From: Pseudomonas sp. BN411
GTDB taxonomy: Bacteria > Pseudomonadota > Gammaproteobacteria > Pseudomonadales > Pseudomonadaceae
Assembly: GCF_029871235.1 (NCBI RefSeq)
Contig: NZ_SSOM01000065.1
Span: 248,001-312,000, forward strand
Direction of reading: 5' to 3'
Length of the DNA: 64,000 bases
In this document: positions 48,690-58,607 of the stretch, piece by piece
Position numbering within the stretch: position 1 is the first letter of the stretch
Layout of the letters: each line of letters begins with the position of its first letter
Translations under genes and position numbers: made by a program
Notes under the pieces: model-generated
What the model was told of the DNA's origin: nothing
Seen by the model: only the letters and a program-made list of their open reading frames with translations
The model's database searches: none

Positions 48690-49082
48690 ATGTCGGCGAC
48701 TCAAAATTACGGCACCGGCCGTCGTAAGACTGCTACCGCTCGCGTCTTCCTGCGTCCGGGCACTGGCAAGATCTCCATCAACAACCGCAGCCTGGATACC
48801 TTCTTCGGCCGCGAAACCGCTCGCATGGTCGTGCGTCAGCCCCTGGAGTTGACCGAGACCGTCGAGAAGTTCGATATCTACGTTACCGTCGTTGGCGGTG
48901 GTGTAAGCGGTCAGGCCGGTGCTATCCGCCACGGCATCACCCGCGCCCTGATCGAATACGACGAGACCCTGCGCAGCCCGCTGCGTAAGGCCGGCTACGT
49001 AACTCGCGATGCTCGCGAAGTTGAACGTAAGAAAGTCGGTCTGCGTAAAGCGCGTAAGCGTCCGCAGTACTCCAAGCGTTAA
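48690..49082 (+). CDS. rpsI: 30S ribosomal protein S9
   Basis: 130 aa. N-terminal [19 protein letters not shown], signature [19 protein letters not shown] and the basic C-terminal tail [12 protein letters not shown] that reaches the P-site tRNA. Cotranscribed with rplM and followed by an intrinsic terminator. Confidence 0.99.
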   Translation: MSATQNYGTGRRKTATARVFLRPGTGKISINNRSLDTFFGRETARMVVRQPLELTETVEKFDIYVTVVGGGVSGQAGAIRHGITRALIEYDETLRSPLRKAGYVTRDAREVERKKVGLRKARKRPQYSKR

Positions 49083-49095
49083 TCCGACGCTTGCA

Positions 49096-49132
49096 AAAAA
49101 CGCCCAGTTTCTTCGGAGCTGGGCGTTTTTTT
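49096..49132 (+). terminator. Terminator after rpsI
   Basis: CGCCCAG / CTGGGCG stem with a TTTCTTCGGAG loop region and a run of seven T. Confidence 0.88.
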
Positions 49133-49152
49133 ATGCGCAAAGAATTACGTCC

Positions 49153-49169
49153 TGCGACAGCTTGTCGCA
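49153..49169. promoter_or_regulatory. Perfect palindrome upstream of petABC (candidate operator)
   Basis: TGCGACA-GCT-TGTCGCA, 7-bp arms with a 3-base centre, 56 bases before the candidate pet -35. It contains GCGAC-N5-GTCGC, resembling the GCGNC-N5-GNCGC pattern reported for RegA/ActR/RoxR redox regulators. No T-run, so not a terminator. Confidence 0.4.
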
Positions 49170-49224
49170 CGCACGGATCCCCCGCCAATCAAGGCTTTCG
49201 GGTCATTTGTATCCGGCTATTACC

Positions 49225-49253
49225 TTGTCAGCAAAGGGGGTTTTCTTTACCAT
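49225..49253 (+). promoter_or_regulatory. Candidate promoter of petABC
   Basis: TTGTCA (49225-49230), 17-base spacer, TACCAT (49248-49253), 83 bases before the petA ATG. Confidence 0.45.
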
Positions 49254-49336
49254 TTGGCGAATTTTTTGCGCGGCTCGATTTTTTACTTAGTAGAGGCCTG
49301 AACAACAGGCCACAGAAGCTGATGGGAGACGACTGA

Positions 49337-49930
49337 ATGAGCAATGACGGCGTGAATGCAGGCCGGCGTCGCTTCCTCGTAGCGGCCACGTCCGTGGTCG
49401 GTGCTGCGGGAGCGGTGGGGGCTGCGGTCCCGTTCGTGGGGTCATGGCTGCCCAGTGCCAAGGCCAAGGCCGCGGGTGCACCGGTCAAGGTGAATATAAG
49501 CAAGGTCGAAGCAGGCCAGCAGATCATTGCCGAATGGCGTGGTCAGCCGGTGTTCATCGTGCGTCGTACCGAGGAGATCCTGGCTAACCTGCCGAAGATC
49601 CACGACCGCATGGCCGACCCGGAGTCCAAGGCTTCGGTGCAGCCGACCTATGTGGATCCGGTCAGCCGCTCGATCAAGCCGGAAATCCTGGTACTGGTCG
49701 GCATCTGCACCCACCTGGGCTGCTCGCCGTCCTTCCGCCCGGAAGTCGCCCCGGCTGACCTGGGCGCCGAGTGGGTTGGTGGCTACTTCTGCCCCTGCCA
49801 TGGCTCCCGCTATGACCTCGCCGGCCGTGTCTACAAGGCGCAACCCGCGCCGATCAACCTGCCGGTGCCACCGTACTCGTATGAGACGGATGACGTCATC
49901 ATCGTCGGTGTGGACCAGGAGAAGGCCTGA
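49337..49930 (+). CDS. petA: Ubiquinol-cytochrome c reductase iron-sulfur subunit
   Basis: Rieske protein of the cytochrome bc1 complex: takes the first electron from ubiquinol and passes it to cytochrome c1. 197 aa. A Tat-type N-terminus (RRRFLVAATSVVGAAGAVGA) doubles as the membrane anchor. The 2Fe-2S ligands are in CTHLGCSP and CPCHGSRYD. ATG overlaps into petB by one base at the stop. First gene of petABC. Confidence 0.98.
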   Translation: MSNDGVNAGRRRFLVAATSVVGAAGAVGAAVPFVGSWLPSAKAKAAGAPVKVNISKVEAGQQIIAEWRGQPVFIVRRTEEILANLPKIHDRMADPESKASVQPTYVDPVSRSIKPEILVLVGICTHLGCSPSFRPEVAPADLGAEWVGGYFCPCHGSRYDLAGRVYKAQPAPINLPVPPYSYETDDVIIVGVDQEKA

Positions 49931-51141
49931 TGAGCAAATTCATGGAATGGGTCGATGCGCGCTTCCCCGCGACCAAGATGTGGGAAGACCATCTGAGCAA
50001 GTACTATGCGCCGAAGAACTTCAACTTCTTCTATTTCTTCGGTTCGCTGGCACTGCTGGTACTAGTCAACCAGATCCTCACCGGTATCTGGCTGACCATG
50101 AGCTTCACTCCGTCCGCAGAAGAAGCCTTTGCGTCCGTCGAGTACATCATGCGCGACGTGGAGTACGGCTGGATCATCCGCTACCTGCACTCCACAGGTG
50201 CATCGGCGTTCTTCATCGTTGTCTACCTGCACATGTTCCGCGGCCTGCTTTACGGTTCCTACCAGAAGCCGCGTGAACTGGTGTGGATCTTCGGCATGCT
50301 GATCTACCTCGCCCTGATGGCCGAGGCCTTCATGGGCTACCTGCTGCCCTGGGGCCAGATGTCCTACTGGGGTGCCCAGGTGATCATCTCGCTGTTCGGT
50401 GCCATCCCGGTTGTAGGTGATGACCTGACCCAGTGGATCCGCGGTGACTACCTTATCTCCGGCATTACCCTGAACCGCTTCTTCGCCCTGCACGTGATCG
50501 CCCTGCCGATCGTCCTGCTTGGCCTGGTCGTGCTGCACATCCTGGCGCTGCACGAAGTGGGTTCGAACAACCCGGACGGCGTGGACATCAAGAAGAAGAA
50601 GGACGAGAACGGCATTCCGCTCGACGGTATCGCGTTCCACCCCTACTACTCCGTGAAAGACATTGTCGGCGTAGTGGTGTTCCTCTTCGTGTTCTGCTTC
50701 GTGGTGTTCTTCTTCCCGGAAATGGGTGGTTACTTCCTCGAGAAGCCGAACTTCGAACAGGCCAACCCGTTCAAGACTCCTGAGCACATCGCGCCGGTTT
50801 GGTACTTCACTCCGTTCTACGCGATCCTCCGTGCGGTACCTGACAAGCTCCTCGGCGTAATCGCCATGGGTGCTGCCATCGCCGTGCTGTTCGTGCTGCC
50901 GTGGCTGGACCGCAGCCCTGTGAAGTCCATGCGTTACAAGGGCTGGCTGAGCAAGATCTGGCTGCTGGTGTTCTGCATTTCCTTCGTCATCCTCGGCGTA
51001 CTGGGTGTTCTGGCTCCGACTCCGGGCCGTACCCTGCTGTCCCAGGTGTGCACCACCCTGTACTTCGCGTACTTCATCCTGATGCCGTTCTACACAAGGA
51101 TGGAAAAAACCAAACCGGTACCGGAAAGGGTGACAGGCTGA
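49930..51141 (+). CDS. petB: Cytochrome b of the bc1 complex
   Basis: 403-aa multi-spanning subunit that holds two b hemes and both quinone sites. Eight or so hydrophobic helices; heme-ligand histidines in YLHSTGASAFFIVVYLHM and FFALHVIALPIVLLGLVVLH; the Qo-site motif PEHI-type appears as TPEHIAPVWYFTPFYAIL. Coupled to petA and petC by one-base TGATG overlaps. Confidence 0.98.
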   Translation: MSKFMEWVDARFPATKMWEDHLSKYYAPKNFNFFYFFGSLALLVLVNQILTGIWLTMSFTPSAEEAFASVEYIMRDVEYGWIIRYLHSTGASAFFIVVYLHMFRGLLYGSYQKPRELVWIFGMLIYLALMAEAFMGYLLPWGQMSYWGAQVIISLFGAIPVVGDDLTQWIRGDYLISGITLNRFFALHVIALPIVLLGLVVLHILALHEVGSNNPDGVDIKKKKDENGIPLDGIAFHPYYSVKDIVGVVVFLFVFCFVVFFFPEMGGYFLEKPNFEQANPFKTPEHIAPVWYFTPFYAILRAVPDKLLGVIAMGAAIAVLFVLPWLDRSPVKSMRYKGWLSKIWLLVFCISFVILGVLGVLAPTPGRTLLSQVCTTLYFAYFILMPFYTRMEKTKPVPERVTG

Positions 51142-51923
51142 TGAAAAAGCTATTTGCTGCATTTGTATTTGCTGCTCTGCCGGCTCTTTCCTTTGCTGCT
51201 GGCGGTCATGATGTGCATCTGGACAAGGTCGACATCGACCTGACCGACAAGGCTGCCATGCAGGACGGCGCGCGTACCTTCGCGAACTACTGCATGGGCT
51301 GCCACAGTGCCAAGTTCCAGCGTTACGAGCGCGTAGCCAAGGATCTGGGCATTTCGGAAGAGCTGATGCTGCAGAACCTGGTCCTCACTGGCGCCAAGAT
51401 CGGCGACCACATGAAGATCGGCATGCAGCCGCAGGACGCCAAGGTATGGTTCGGTGCAGCGCCGCCGGACCTGACCCTGGTTGCCCGCGTACGTGGCACT
51501 GACTGGCTGTACAGCTACCTGCGTTCCTTCTATGAAGATCCTGCACGTCCGTGGGGCGTGAACAACAAGGTCTTCCCGAACGTGGGCATGCCGAACGTAC
51601 TGGTCAGCCTGCAGGGCCGTCAGGTCGTTGGTTGCAAGCAGGTTCAAGTGGTTGAGGACGGCAAGAAGCAGTTCGATCCGCTGACTGGCGCACCGCTGAC
51701 CCATGAGGCCTGCGACCAGCTGACCGTGCTGCCGAAGACCGGAAAGCTGACCGAAGCTGAGTTCGACGAGAAGGTCCAGAACCTGGTGACCTTCCTCGCC
51801 TACTCGGCCAACCCGGTCAAGCTGGAAAGCCAGCGCATCGGTACCTACGTCCTGCTGTACCTGGCGTTCTTCTTCGTGTTCGCCTACCTGCTCAAGCGTG
51901 AGTACTGGAAGGACGTTCACTGA
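51141..51923 (+). CDS. petC: Cytochrome c1 of the bc1 complex
   Basis: 260-aa heme subunit that accepts electrons from the Rieske centre and reduces soluble cytochrome c. Signal peptide MKKLFAAFVFAALPALSFA, covalent heme site CMGCH at residues 51-55, and a C-terminal anchor TYVLLYLAFFFVFAYLLKR. The start is fixed by the TGATG overlap with petB; a longer open frame reaching into petB is not used. Ends at a GC-rich hairpin. Confidence 0.98.
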   Translation: MKKLFAAFVFAALPALSFAAGGHDVHLDKVDIDLTDKAAMQDGARTFANYCMGCHSAKFQRYERVAKDLGISEELMLQNLVLTGAKIGDHMKIGMQPQDAKVWFGAAPPDLTLVARVRGTDWLYSYLRSFYEDPARPWGVNNKVFPNVGMPNVLVSLQGRQVVGCKQVQVVEDGKKQFDPLTGAPLTHEACDQLTVLPKTGKLTEAEFDEKVQNLVTFLAYSANPVKLESQRIGTYVLLYLAFFFVFAYLLKREYWKDVH

Positions 51924-51946
51924 TACGCCGCTGTACCGTTGTCAAA

Positions 51947-51980
51947 GCGCGCGCCCTTATAGGGCGCGCGCGTCTTTCTG
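51947..51980 (+). terminator. Probable terminator after petC
   Basis: Very stable stem GCGCGCGCCCT / AGGGCGCGCGC with TAT loop; the following GTCTTTCT is only a weak T-tract. Confidence 0.65.
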
Positions 51981-52010
51981 CCCCTGAATAATTCGAGTGA
52001 GGAGGGCGCA

Positions 52011-52628
52011 ATGGCCGTCACCAATAGGCTGGCCTGTTATTCCGACCCTGCCGACCACTACTCCCATCGCGTGCGCATCGTGCTCGCCGAGAAGGGGGTT
52101 GCCGCCGAGATCATCAACGTCGAGCCGGGCCGTTGCCCACCCAAGCTGGCCGAGGTGAACCCCTATGGCAGCGTTCCGACCCTGGTGGATCGCGATCTGG
52201 CTCTCTATGAATCCACGGTAGTGATGGAGTATCTCGAAGAGCGATATCCCCATCCGCCGCTGCTGCCGGTGTATCCGGTGGCTCGTGCCAATACCCGTCT
52301 GCTCATCCATCGCGTGCAGCGCGACTGGTGCTCGCTGGTGGACCGCATCCTCGATCCGCGCAGCAAGGACGCCGACAAGGCGCTGGCGCGCAAGGAGCTG
52401 CGTGAAAGCCTGACTGGCGTGTCGCCACTCTTTGCGGACAAGCCCTTCTTTCTGAGCGAAGATTTCAGTCTGGTGGATTGCTGCCTGCTGCCGATTCTCT
52501 GGCGCCTTCCCGTACTGGGCATCGAATTGCCGCGGCCGGCCAAGCCTCTCCTGGATTACATGGAGCGGGCGTTTGCCCGTGACTCCTTCCAGGCCAGCCT
52601 GTCCGCCGCCGAGCGCGAAATGCGCTAA
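52011..52628 (+). CDS. sspA: Stringent starvation protein A
   Basis: GST-fold protein without glutathione transferase activity that binds RNA polymerase and regulates stationary-phase and virulence genes. 205 aa. Thioredoxin-like N-terminal part ([23 protein letters not shown], quoted span 6-28) and the SspA-typical [19 protein letters not shown] (residues ~80-98). GAGGAG ribosome site. Eleven bases before sspB. Confidence 0.96.
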   Translation: MAVTNRLACYSDPADHYSHRVRIVLAEKGVAAEIINVEPGRCPPKLAEVNPYGSVPTLVDRDLALYESTVVMEYLEERYPHPPLLPVYPVARANTRLLIHRVQRDWCSLVDRILDPRSKDADKALARKELRESLTGVSPLFADKPFFLSEDFSLVDCCLLPILWRLPVLGIELPRPAKPLLDYMERAFARDSFQASLSAAEREMR

Positions 52629-52638
52629 GGAGACCTAG

Positions 52639-53067
52639 ATGAATTCCAGTCGTCCCTATCTGGTCCGCGCGTTGTACGAGTGGATCGTCGACAACGATTG
52701 CACCCCACACCTATTGGTCAATGCTGAGCACGCCGGCGTGCGGGTTCCGCCCGGTTACGCCAACGATGGCCAGATCGTGCTCAATGTTTCCCCCAGTGCC
52801 GTGCGTCATCTGCACATGGACAACGAGGCGGTGAGCTTCGAGGGGCGTTTTGGTGGTGTTGCCCACAGCCTCTACATTCCTTCCGCTGCGGTCATGGCAA
52901 TTTACGCGCGGGAGAATGGCCAGGGCATGGTGTTCGATCTTGAACCGCCGCTGCCTGGTGATGATCCGGAGCCAGATGGCGATGGGCCTTCCGGTGACGA
53001 GCCGTCGGGCTCGGGTGGCGAGCCTTCGCGACCCAGCGGCCGGCCCAGCCTGAAAGTGGTCAAGTAA
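52639..53067 (+). CDS. sspB: ClpXP protease specificity-enhancing factor SspB
   Basis: Adaptor that tethers ssrA-tagged proteins and RseA-type substrates to ClpX. 142 aa: folded substrate-binding domain (about 1-110; YLVRALYEWIVDNDCTPHLL), a disordered Gly/Ser/Pro-rich linker (about 112-132) and the ClpX-docking tail RPSLKVVK at the very end. sspAB operon, terminator follows. Confidence 0.97.
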   Translation: MNSSRPYLVRALYEWIVDNDCTPHLLVNAEHAGVRVPPGYANDGQIVLNVSPSAVRHLHMDNEAVSFEGRFGGVAHSLYIPSAAVMAIYARENGQGMVFDLEPPLPGDDPEPDGDGPSGDEPSGSGGEPSRPSGRPSLKVVK

Positions 53068-53069
53068 TA

Positions 53070-53097
53070 AAAAAGGCGATCCTCGGATCGCCTTTTT
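53070..53097. terminator. Terminator between sspB and the BON-domain gene
   Basis: AAAAAGGCGATCC / GGATCGCCTTTTT perfect stem; symmetric, usable from both sides. Confidence 0.85.
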
Positions 53098-53113
53098 CAT
53101 GCCTGCCGTAAGG

Positions 53114-54246
<1,133 letters not shown>

Positions 54247-54262
54247 TCAGTGGGGCGACCGA

Positions 54263-54631
54263 TCAGATGTCGAAGGCGTTCTTCAGCCAGGTCAGTCGCG
54301 GGGGCGAATCACCGTCCATTGCATCGACGGCAATCACATCAAATCTACAAGGGTGTTTTGCCCAGCGGGATTCCTGCTGGAGGAACTGCTGGGCGGCGTA
54401 TGCCAGTTTTTCGCGCTTGCGGGCATCGACGCTCTCGAGTGCGCCGCCCCATCCGGTATGACGCCGGTAGCGGACTTCGGCGAATACTACTGTATCGCCG
54501 TCGAGCATGACCAGATCGAGCTCTCCCCGCCGGCATAGCCAGTTCTGGGACAACAGACGAAGCCCATTTGCTTCTAGGTGGGCGCGGGCAACGGCTTCTG
54601 CCGCTTGCCCGCGGACTCGTCGATCGATCAA
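54263..54631 (-). CDS. yraN: YraN-family protein (UPF0102, endonuclease-like fold)
   Basis: 122-aa protein with a restriction-endonuclease-like fold: RRGELDLVMLDGDTVVFAEVRYR gives E, D and E positions (residues ~35-57), but the usual catalytic Lys is Arg, as in other gammaproteobacterial members, so nuclease activity is doubtful. TTG start, the only candidate, overlapping the lpoA stop as TTGA. Confidence 0.88.
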   Translation of the reverse strand: MIDRRVRGQAAEAVARAHLEANGLRLLSQNWLCRRGELDLVMLDGDTVVFAEVRYRRHTGWGGALESVDARKREKLAYAAQQFLQQESRWAKHPCRFDVIAVDAMDGDSPPRLTWLKNAFDI

Positions 54632-56439
54632 GAGTCGCTGTCTTGCAGGCGCTGGACCTGGCCGTCGCGGAACTCGGCCCAGGGCAGCTGGCGCTCGACT
54701 CGACGAGCGGGGTTGAGGGTCAGGCGACCGGAAAGGCCATCAACCTTTGTTTCCGGCAGGGCCTTCAGTTGCGTCAGGCGCGGTGCCAGGCGATAGGCGT
54801 CAGCGCCCATCGCGTATAGGCGGCCGAGGCTTCCGCCAGCCTGGGGCCATTGGCTGCCTACCTGCTGGCGCAGCGGATCATCGCCATTGAGCAGCCACGG
54901 GGTCTCGCAGAAGCGGATGCCATTCAGGTCCTGGTACTGGGCCGGGTCGTTGCTCGCGGAGTAGAGGTGGGACGTGGCGTAGACCGGTACATCGCCCGCG
55001 TACTGGAAGGCCAGGGTTGGCTTGATCTGCTGGGCCTGCTGCGGGGTGGCGGCGAGGAAGATGAAGTCGACGTCCTGGCGGCGCGCGGGTTGGGCGGCCA
55101 TCGGAACCCCCAAGGTGCCCTGCAGGCGTTTGGCACGGGCTTCGCTCTGGCGGAGTTGGAAGAGATCGGCGATCTGCTGGGCCAGGGCGACTGGCTGGTC
55201 GACATGCTCGGCGGCGATCAGTCGGCCACCTTCGGCCTGCCAGCTTTGCTGGAAGGCGCGCAGTACGCGGTCGCCCCACTCGCCACGAGGAACGAGGGCC
55301 ACTGCGCTGCGCATGCCGTCAGCCCAGGCGCGGCGGGCTACCTCGCGGGCTTCGTCTTCGGCGGCGAGGCCGAATTGGAAGAGCTGGGCGGGTGCTTCCT
55401 GGCTGGAGTCGCTGTAGTTCAGGGCCAGTGTGGTGATGGGCAGTTGTTCGCGGGAGCTGAGCTGCTTGACCAGCGGCTTCTCCAGCGGACCCACCACCAG
55501 TTGCACCCCGTCGGCCTGGGCCTGGCGGTAGAAGTCATCGATGGAGGTCAGCTTGGAGCTGTCATACAGCTCGATGGCAGGTTGTGGCTGGCCGGATTGC
55601 TGGGCCTGGTAGTGGGCCGCCAGGAAGCCGTCGCGCAGCGCGCGGGATACCGAGGCAAGCTGACCTTCCTGGGGCAGCAGCAGGGCAATCTTGGTCAGCG
55701 GTTGGCCTGCAATCTCCTTCAGCTTGGTCAGGGCCTGCGGCAGCTGCTTGGCGGCCGGGTGGTCCGGGTTCTGTGCGCGCCAGTTGTCGATGGCGGCCTG
55801 CTGCTGTTCGAGGGTGGAGGACGTCTTGGTCAGTCGCGCGAGCTCCAGCCAGCCGGCCAGATCCTTGTCGGCGCCACCTTGCAGCTGGTCCAGCGGCAGG
55901 CTGGAAACCAGTGCCCAGATGGCTTCGTGGTTGCTGCTGGCAGCTTCGCCACTCAATAGGGGGGCAATGAATACACGCTCGCGTGCGGCGGCGAGGGTCT
56001 GGCCATCGGCCTCCAGGGCGCGGGCGCGGACGAGCTGGGTGCGCACCTGCTGGTCGACGGGCAGCTCGGCCAAGTGCTCGAGGCTGGGGTGGCTCAGGGC
56101 CTTGAGGGCGCTCTTCGGCTGGTTGCGCGCCATGGCCAATTCAGCGGCCAGGGTGCTGGCGAATATCTGCTGAGCGGGCTTCAGGCTTTCCATCGGAATC
56201 TGCTCGAGGATTCGAGCGGATCGGCCAACGTCCTGCTGTTTGTAGGCGAGGTCGGCGGCAGAAAGACGCAGCAGCACGGCCTGTTCCGGCTTGGCCTCGC
56301 TAGCCTGCTGTAGCAGTTGCTCGATGCTGGCCTCGGGGGTGCGGGGCAATTCGCCAAGGCTGGACGAGGGCGAGCTGGAGCAGGCAGCCAGCAGGCCAGC
56401 GAGGCATAGGGCGGAGAGCGGACGCAGGCAAGCGATCAT
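54628..56439 (-). CDS. lpoA: Penicillin-binding protein activator LpoA
   Basis: 603-aa outer-membrane lipoprotein (lipobox LLAAC) that reaches through the periplasm to stimulate PBP1a-type synthases. N-terminal helical TPR-like part (about 30-240) and C-terminal periplasmic-binding-protein-like part (about 255-600; [39 protein letters not shown]). First gene of lpoA-yraN-gmhA-dolP, divergent from rsmI. Confidence 0.94.
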   Translation of the reverse strand: MIACLRPLSALCLAGLLAACSSSPSSSLGELPRTPEASIEQLLQQASEAKPEQAVLLRLSAADLAYKQQDVGRSARILEQIPMESLKPAQQIFASTLAAELAMARNQPKSALKALSHPSLEHLAELPVDQQVRTQLVRARALEADGQTLAAARERVFIAPLLSGEAASSNHEAIWALVSSLPLDQLQGGADKDLAGWLELARLTKTSSTLEQQQAAIDNWRAQNPDHPAAKQLPQALTKLKEIAGQPLTKIALLLPQEGQLASVSRALRDGFLAAHYQAQQSGQPQPAIELYDSSKLTSIDDFYRQAQADGVQLVVGPLEKPLVKQLSSREQLPITTLALNYSDSSQEAPAQLFQFGLAAEDEAREVARRAWADGMRSAVALVPRGEWGDRVLRAFQQSWQAEGGRLIAAEHVDQPVALAQQIADLFQLRQSEARAKRLQGTLGVPMAAQPARRQDVDFIFLAATPQQAQQIKPTLAFQYAGDVPVYATSHLYSASNDPAQYQDLNGIRFCETPWLLNGDDPLRQQVGSQWPQAGGSLGRLYAMGADAYRLAPRLTQLKALPETKVDGLSGRLTLNPARRVERQLPWAEFRDGQVQRLQDSDS

Positions 56440-56559
56440 TTATCGGTCCCGATACTCGTTAAAGAAAGACGCGATTGTACCCAAGCACCGGTTGAGGCGC
56501 GATGTCGGGCCGGTGAATCGGGATACAATGCGCGCTTTCAGTCTTTTCCGAGGTGCCTT

Positions 56560-57432
56560 GTGACTCTTTCCTCCGCCAGCGGCAACGCATCAGGCACGCT
56601 TTATGTAGTCGCAACGCCAATCGGCAATCTCGACGACATCACTGCCCGAGCTTTACGGGTGCTGCGGGAGGTTGCTCTGATCGCCGCCGAGGATACCCGT
56701 CACTCTGCGCGCCTCCTGCAGCACTTCGGAATCGAAACTCCTCTGGCGGCCTGTCATGAGCACAATGAGCGCGATCAGGGTGGTCGCTTTCTCGCGCGCC
56801 TGCAGGCTGGAGAAGATGTGGCGCTGATTTCCGACGCGGGTACGCCGTTGATTTCAGATCCAGGCTTTCACCTGGTGCGCCAGGCGCGTGCCGCTGGTGT
56901 CGCAGTGGTGCCGGTGCCCGGTGCCTGCGCCCTGATCGCCGCCCTGTCGTCGGCCGGATTGCCGTCGGATCGGTTCATCTTCGAAGGTTTCCTACCGGCC
57001 AAGGCTAATGCGCGTCGCGGGCGGCTGGAAGAAATGAAGGAGGAACCGCGCACCCTCATCTTCTATGAGGCACCCCACCGGATTCTGGAGTCGCTGGAGG
57101 ATATGCGCAGCGTCTTCGGTGGTGATCGTCCTGCGGTGCTGGCGCGTGAGCTGACGAAGACTTTCGAGACTCTGAAGGGTGCGCCGCTGGATGAACTGTG
57201 CGGCTGGGTGGCGGCTGACTCCAACCAGCAACGGGGTGAGTGCGTAGTGCTGGTGGGCGGCTGGCAGGCTCCGGAAGGTGAGGGCGCGCTGAGTGCCGAA
57301 GCCCTGCGGGTGCTGGATCTGCTACTGGCTGAAATGCCGGTCAAGCGGGCTGCCGCGCTGGCGGCGGAGATCACTGGCGTACGCAAGAATCTGCTCTACC
57401 AGGCGGCTCTGGAGCGACAGGCTGATTCCTGA
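56560..57432 (+). CDS. rsmI: 16S rRNA (cytidine(1402)-2'-O)-methyltransferase
   Basis: SAM-dependent ribose methylation of C1402 in the 30S decoding centre; acts with RsmH, encoded 1.2 kb downstream, on the same nucleotide. 290 aa. GTG start 6 bases after [41 protein letters not shown] and [12 protein letters not shown] are family motifs of the tetrapyrrole-methylase-like fold. rnpB follows 40 bases later. Confidence 0.96.
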   Translation: MTLSSASGNASGTLYVVATPIGNLDDITARALRVLREVALIAAEDTRHSARLLQHFGIETPLAACHEHNERDQGGRFLARLQAGEDVALISDAGTPLISDPGFHLVRQARAAGVAVVPVPGACALIAALSSAGLPSDRFIFEGFLPAKANARRGRLEEMKEEPRTLIFYEAPHRILESLEDMRSVFGGDRPAVLARELTKTFETLKGAPLDELCGWVAADSNQQRGECVVLVGGWQAPEGEGALSAEALRVLDLLLAEMPVKRAAALAAEITGVRKNLLYQAALERQADS

Positions 57433-57434
57433 GC

Positions 57435-57463
57435 TTGTTCTCGGAGGCGCCTGCCGTTAACCT
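57435..57463 (+). promoter_or_regulatory. Candidate rnpB promoter
   Basis: TTGTTC (57435-57440), 17-base spacer, TAACCT (57458-57463), ending 9 bases before the predicted RNA 5' end at 57473. Confidence 0.5.
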
Positions 57464-57472
57464 TGGCGGCGG

Positions 57473-57827
57473 AGAGTCGATCGGACAGTCGCTGTCTCAT
57501 TTCGTTCTGCGATTTTGAGAGGGAGGAAAGTCCGGGCTCCATAGGGCGGAGTGCCAGGTAACGCCTGGGAGGCGCAAGCCTACGGAAAGTGCCGCAGAAA
57601 ATAACCGCCTAAGCGCGTAAGCGCCGGTAAGGGTGAAAAGGTGCGGTAAGAGCGCACCGCACGACTGGTAACAGTTCGTGGCTAGGTAAACCCCACTCGG
57701 AGCAAGACCAAATAGGAATCCATGGCGTGGCCCGCGTCGGATTCGGGTAGGTTGCTAAAGGCTGTCAGTGATGGCAGCCGTAGATGAATGACTGTCCTCG
57801 ACAGAACCCGGCTTACAGATCGACTCT
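57473..57827 (+). ncRNA. rnpB: RNase P RNA (M1 RNA), class A
   Basis: Catalytic RNA of RNase P, which matures tRNA 5' ends. The ends pair: AGAGTCGATC at the start and GATCGACTCT at the finish (helix P1). The conserved core GAGGAAAGTCCGGGCTCC, the GGTAA...GGGTGAAA region, AGAGCGCACCGC, the CCCCACTCGGAGCAAGACC segment and the ATAGATGAATGACTG-like block (here CCGTAGATGAATGACTG) are all present in order. Length about 355. A T6 run at 57832-57837 just after P1 probably ends transcription. Confidence 0.96.
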
Positions 57828-58047
57828 CTGCTTTTTTACTTCTCTCCGCGTTAGCTCTTCGGTGTTGCGTTCCCCTCCTTTCAAATGCCGAAAAGATCTT
57901 ACTCTTAACAAATTACTTTAAGTTCGAAGTTCAGCTCCTTGTAAGTGCTGGATTTTCCTCCTGCTTTACTCCGTCAAAACCGTCTAAATCCCCTCTCAGC
58001 CCTCGCTAAATTGCCGTCCTGTAAGGAATTTTCCGCTTTTGCGCGCC
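57828..58047. other. AT-richer gap between rnpB and the mra promoter
   Basis: About 220 bases, visibly richer in A/T and in pyrimidines than the surroundings, with no credible coding frame. I see the T-run after rnpB and nothing else definable. Confidence 0.5.
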
Positions 58048-58077
58048 TTGACGGTGGGGCTGGCCCATTTCTATAGT
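58048..58077 (+). promoter_or_regulatory. Promoter of the mraZ-dcw cluster
   Basis: TTGACG (58048-58053), 18-base spacer, TATAGT (58072-58077). The MraZ boxes begin 9 bases after the -10, so bound MraZ would cover the transcription start. Confidence 0.65.
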
Positions 58078-58085
58078 GTGCGGAA

Positions 58086-58111
58086 GTGGAGTGAAGTGGG
58101 TAGAAGTGGGA
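58086..58111 (+). promoter_or_regulatory. MraZ operator
   Basis: Three direct repeats GTGGAG (58086-58091), GTGGGT (58096-58101), GTGGGA (58106-58111) at an exact 10-base period. This is the arrangement recognised by MraZ in other bacteria (TGGGN repeats with short spacers) and implies autorepression of the division/cell-wall cluster. Confidence 0.8.
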
Positions 58112-58151
58112 TTTATCGGCAAGGAAAGCCAATCAAAGGGGGAGCGCAGCC

Positions 58152-58607
58152 GTGTTTCGCGGAGCCAACGCCATCAGTCTCGACGCTAAGGGGCGACTCG
58201 CGATGCCAAGTCGGTATCGGGACGAGCTCGTTTCGCGTTGTGGTGGCCAGCTCATCGTTACAATCGACGCCGTCGATCCCTGTTTGACTGTTTACCCCCT
58301 GCCTGAATGGGAGCTCATCGAAGCCAAGCTGCGAGAGCTGCCTTCCCTGCGCGAGGAAACTCGTCGCCTGCAACGTTTGCTGATCGGTAATGCCGTGGAC
58401 CTGGAGCTCGATAGCGCCGGTCGCTTTCTGGTGCCGCCGCGCCTGCGCGAGCACGCCGGACTGGACAAGCGGGCCATGCTGGTCGGTCAACTGAACAAAT
58501 TCCAACTGTGGGATGAGGATGCCTGGAACGCGATTTCCGAGGCAGACCTCATGGCAATCAAACAGCCCGGCGGTCTGCCGGACGAACTACGTGACCTAAT
58601 CCTGTGA
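58152..58607 (+). CDS. mraZ: Transcriptional regulator MraZ
   Basis: 151-aa ring-forming DNA-binding protein with two SpoVT/AbrB-like domains (about 5-50 and 78-125; [20 protein letters not shown] and [20 protein letters not shown]). It represses its own promoter through the GTGGG repeats just upstream. GTG start with GGGGGAG before it. First gene of the dcw cluster; its stop overlaps rsmH by 4 bases. Confidence 0.96.
   Translation: MFRGANAISLDAKGRLAMPSRYRDELVSRCGGQLIVTIDAVDPCLTVYPLPEWELIEAKLRELPSLREETRRLQRLLIGNAVDLELDSAGRFLVPPRLREHAGLDKRAMLVGQLNKFQLWDEDAWNAISEADLMAIKQPGGLPDELRDLIL

Noticed and set aside
51939-51962. sspA promoter TTGTCA...TTATAG
   Set aside because: The spacer would be 12 bases and the -10 lies inside the petC terminator stem.
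57788-58009. 73-codon frame after rnpB
   Set aside because: Begins inside the RNase P RNA, has no ribosome site and no recognisable composition.
58054-58059. GTGGGG as a fourth MraZ repeat
   Set aside because: It lies between -35 and -10 and is 32 bases from the first true repeat, out of the 10-base phase.
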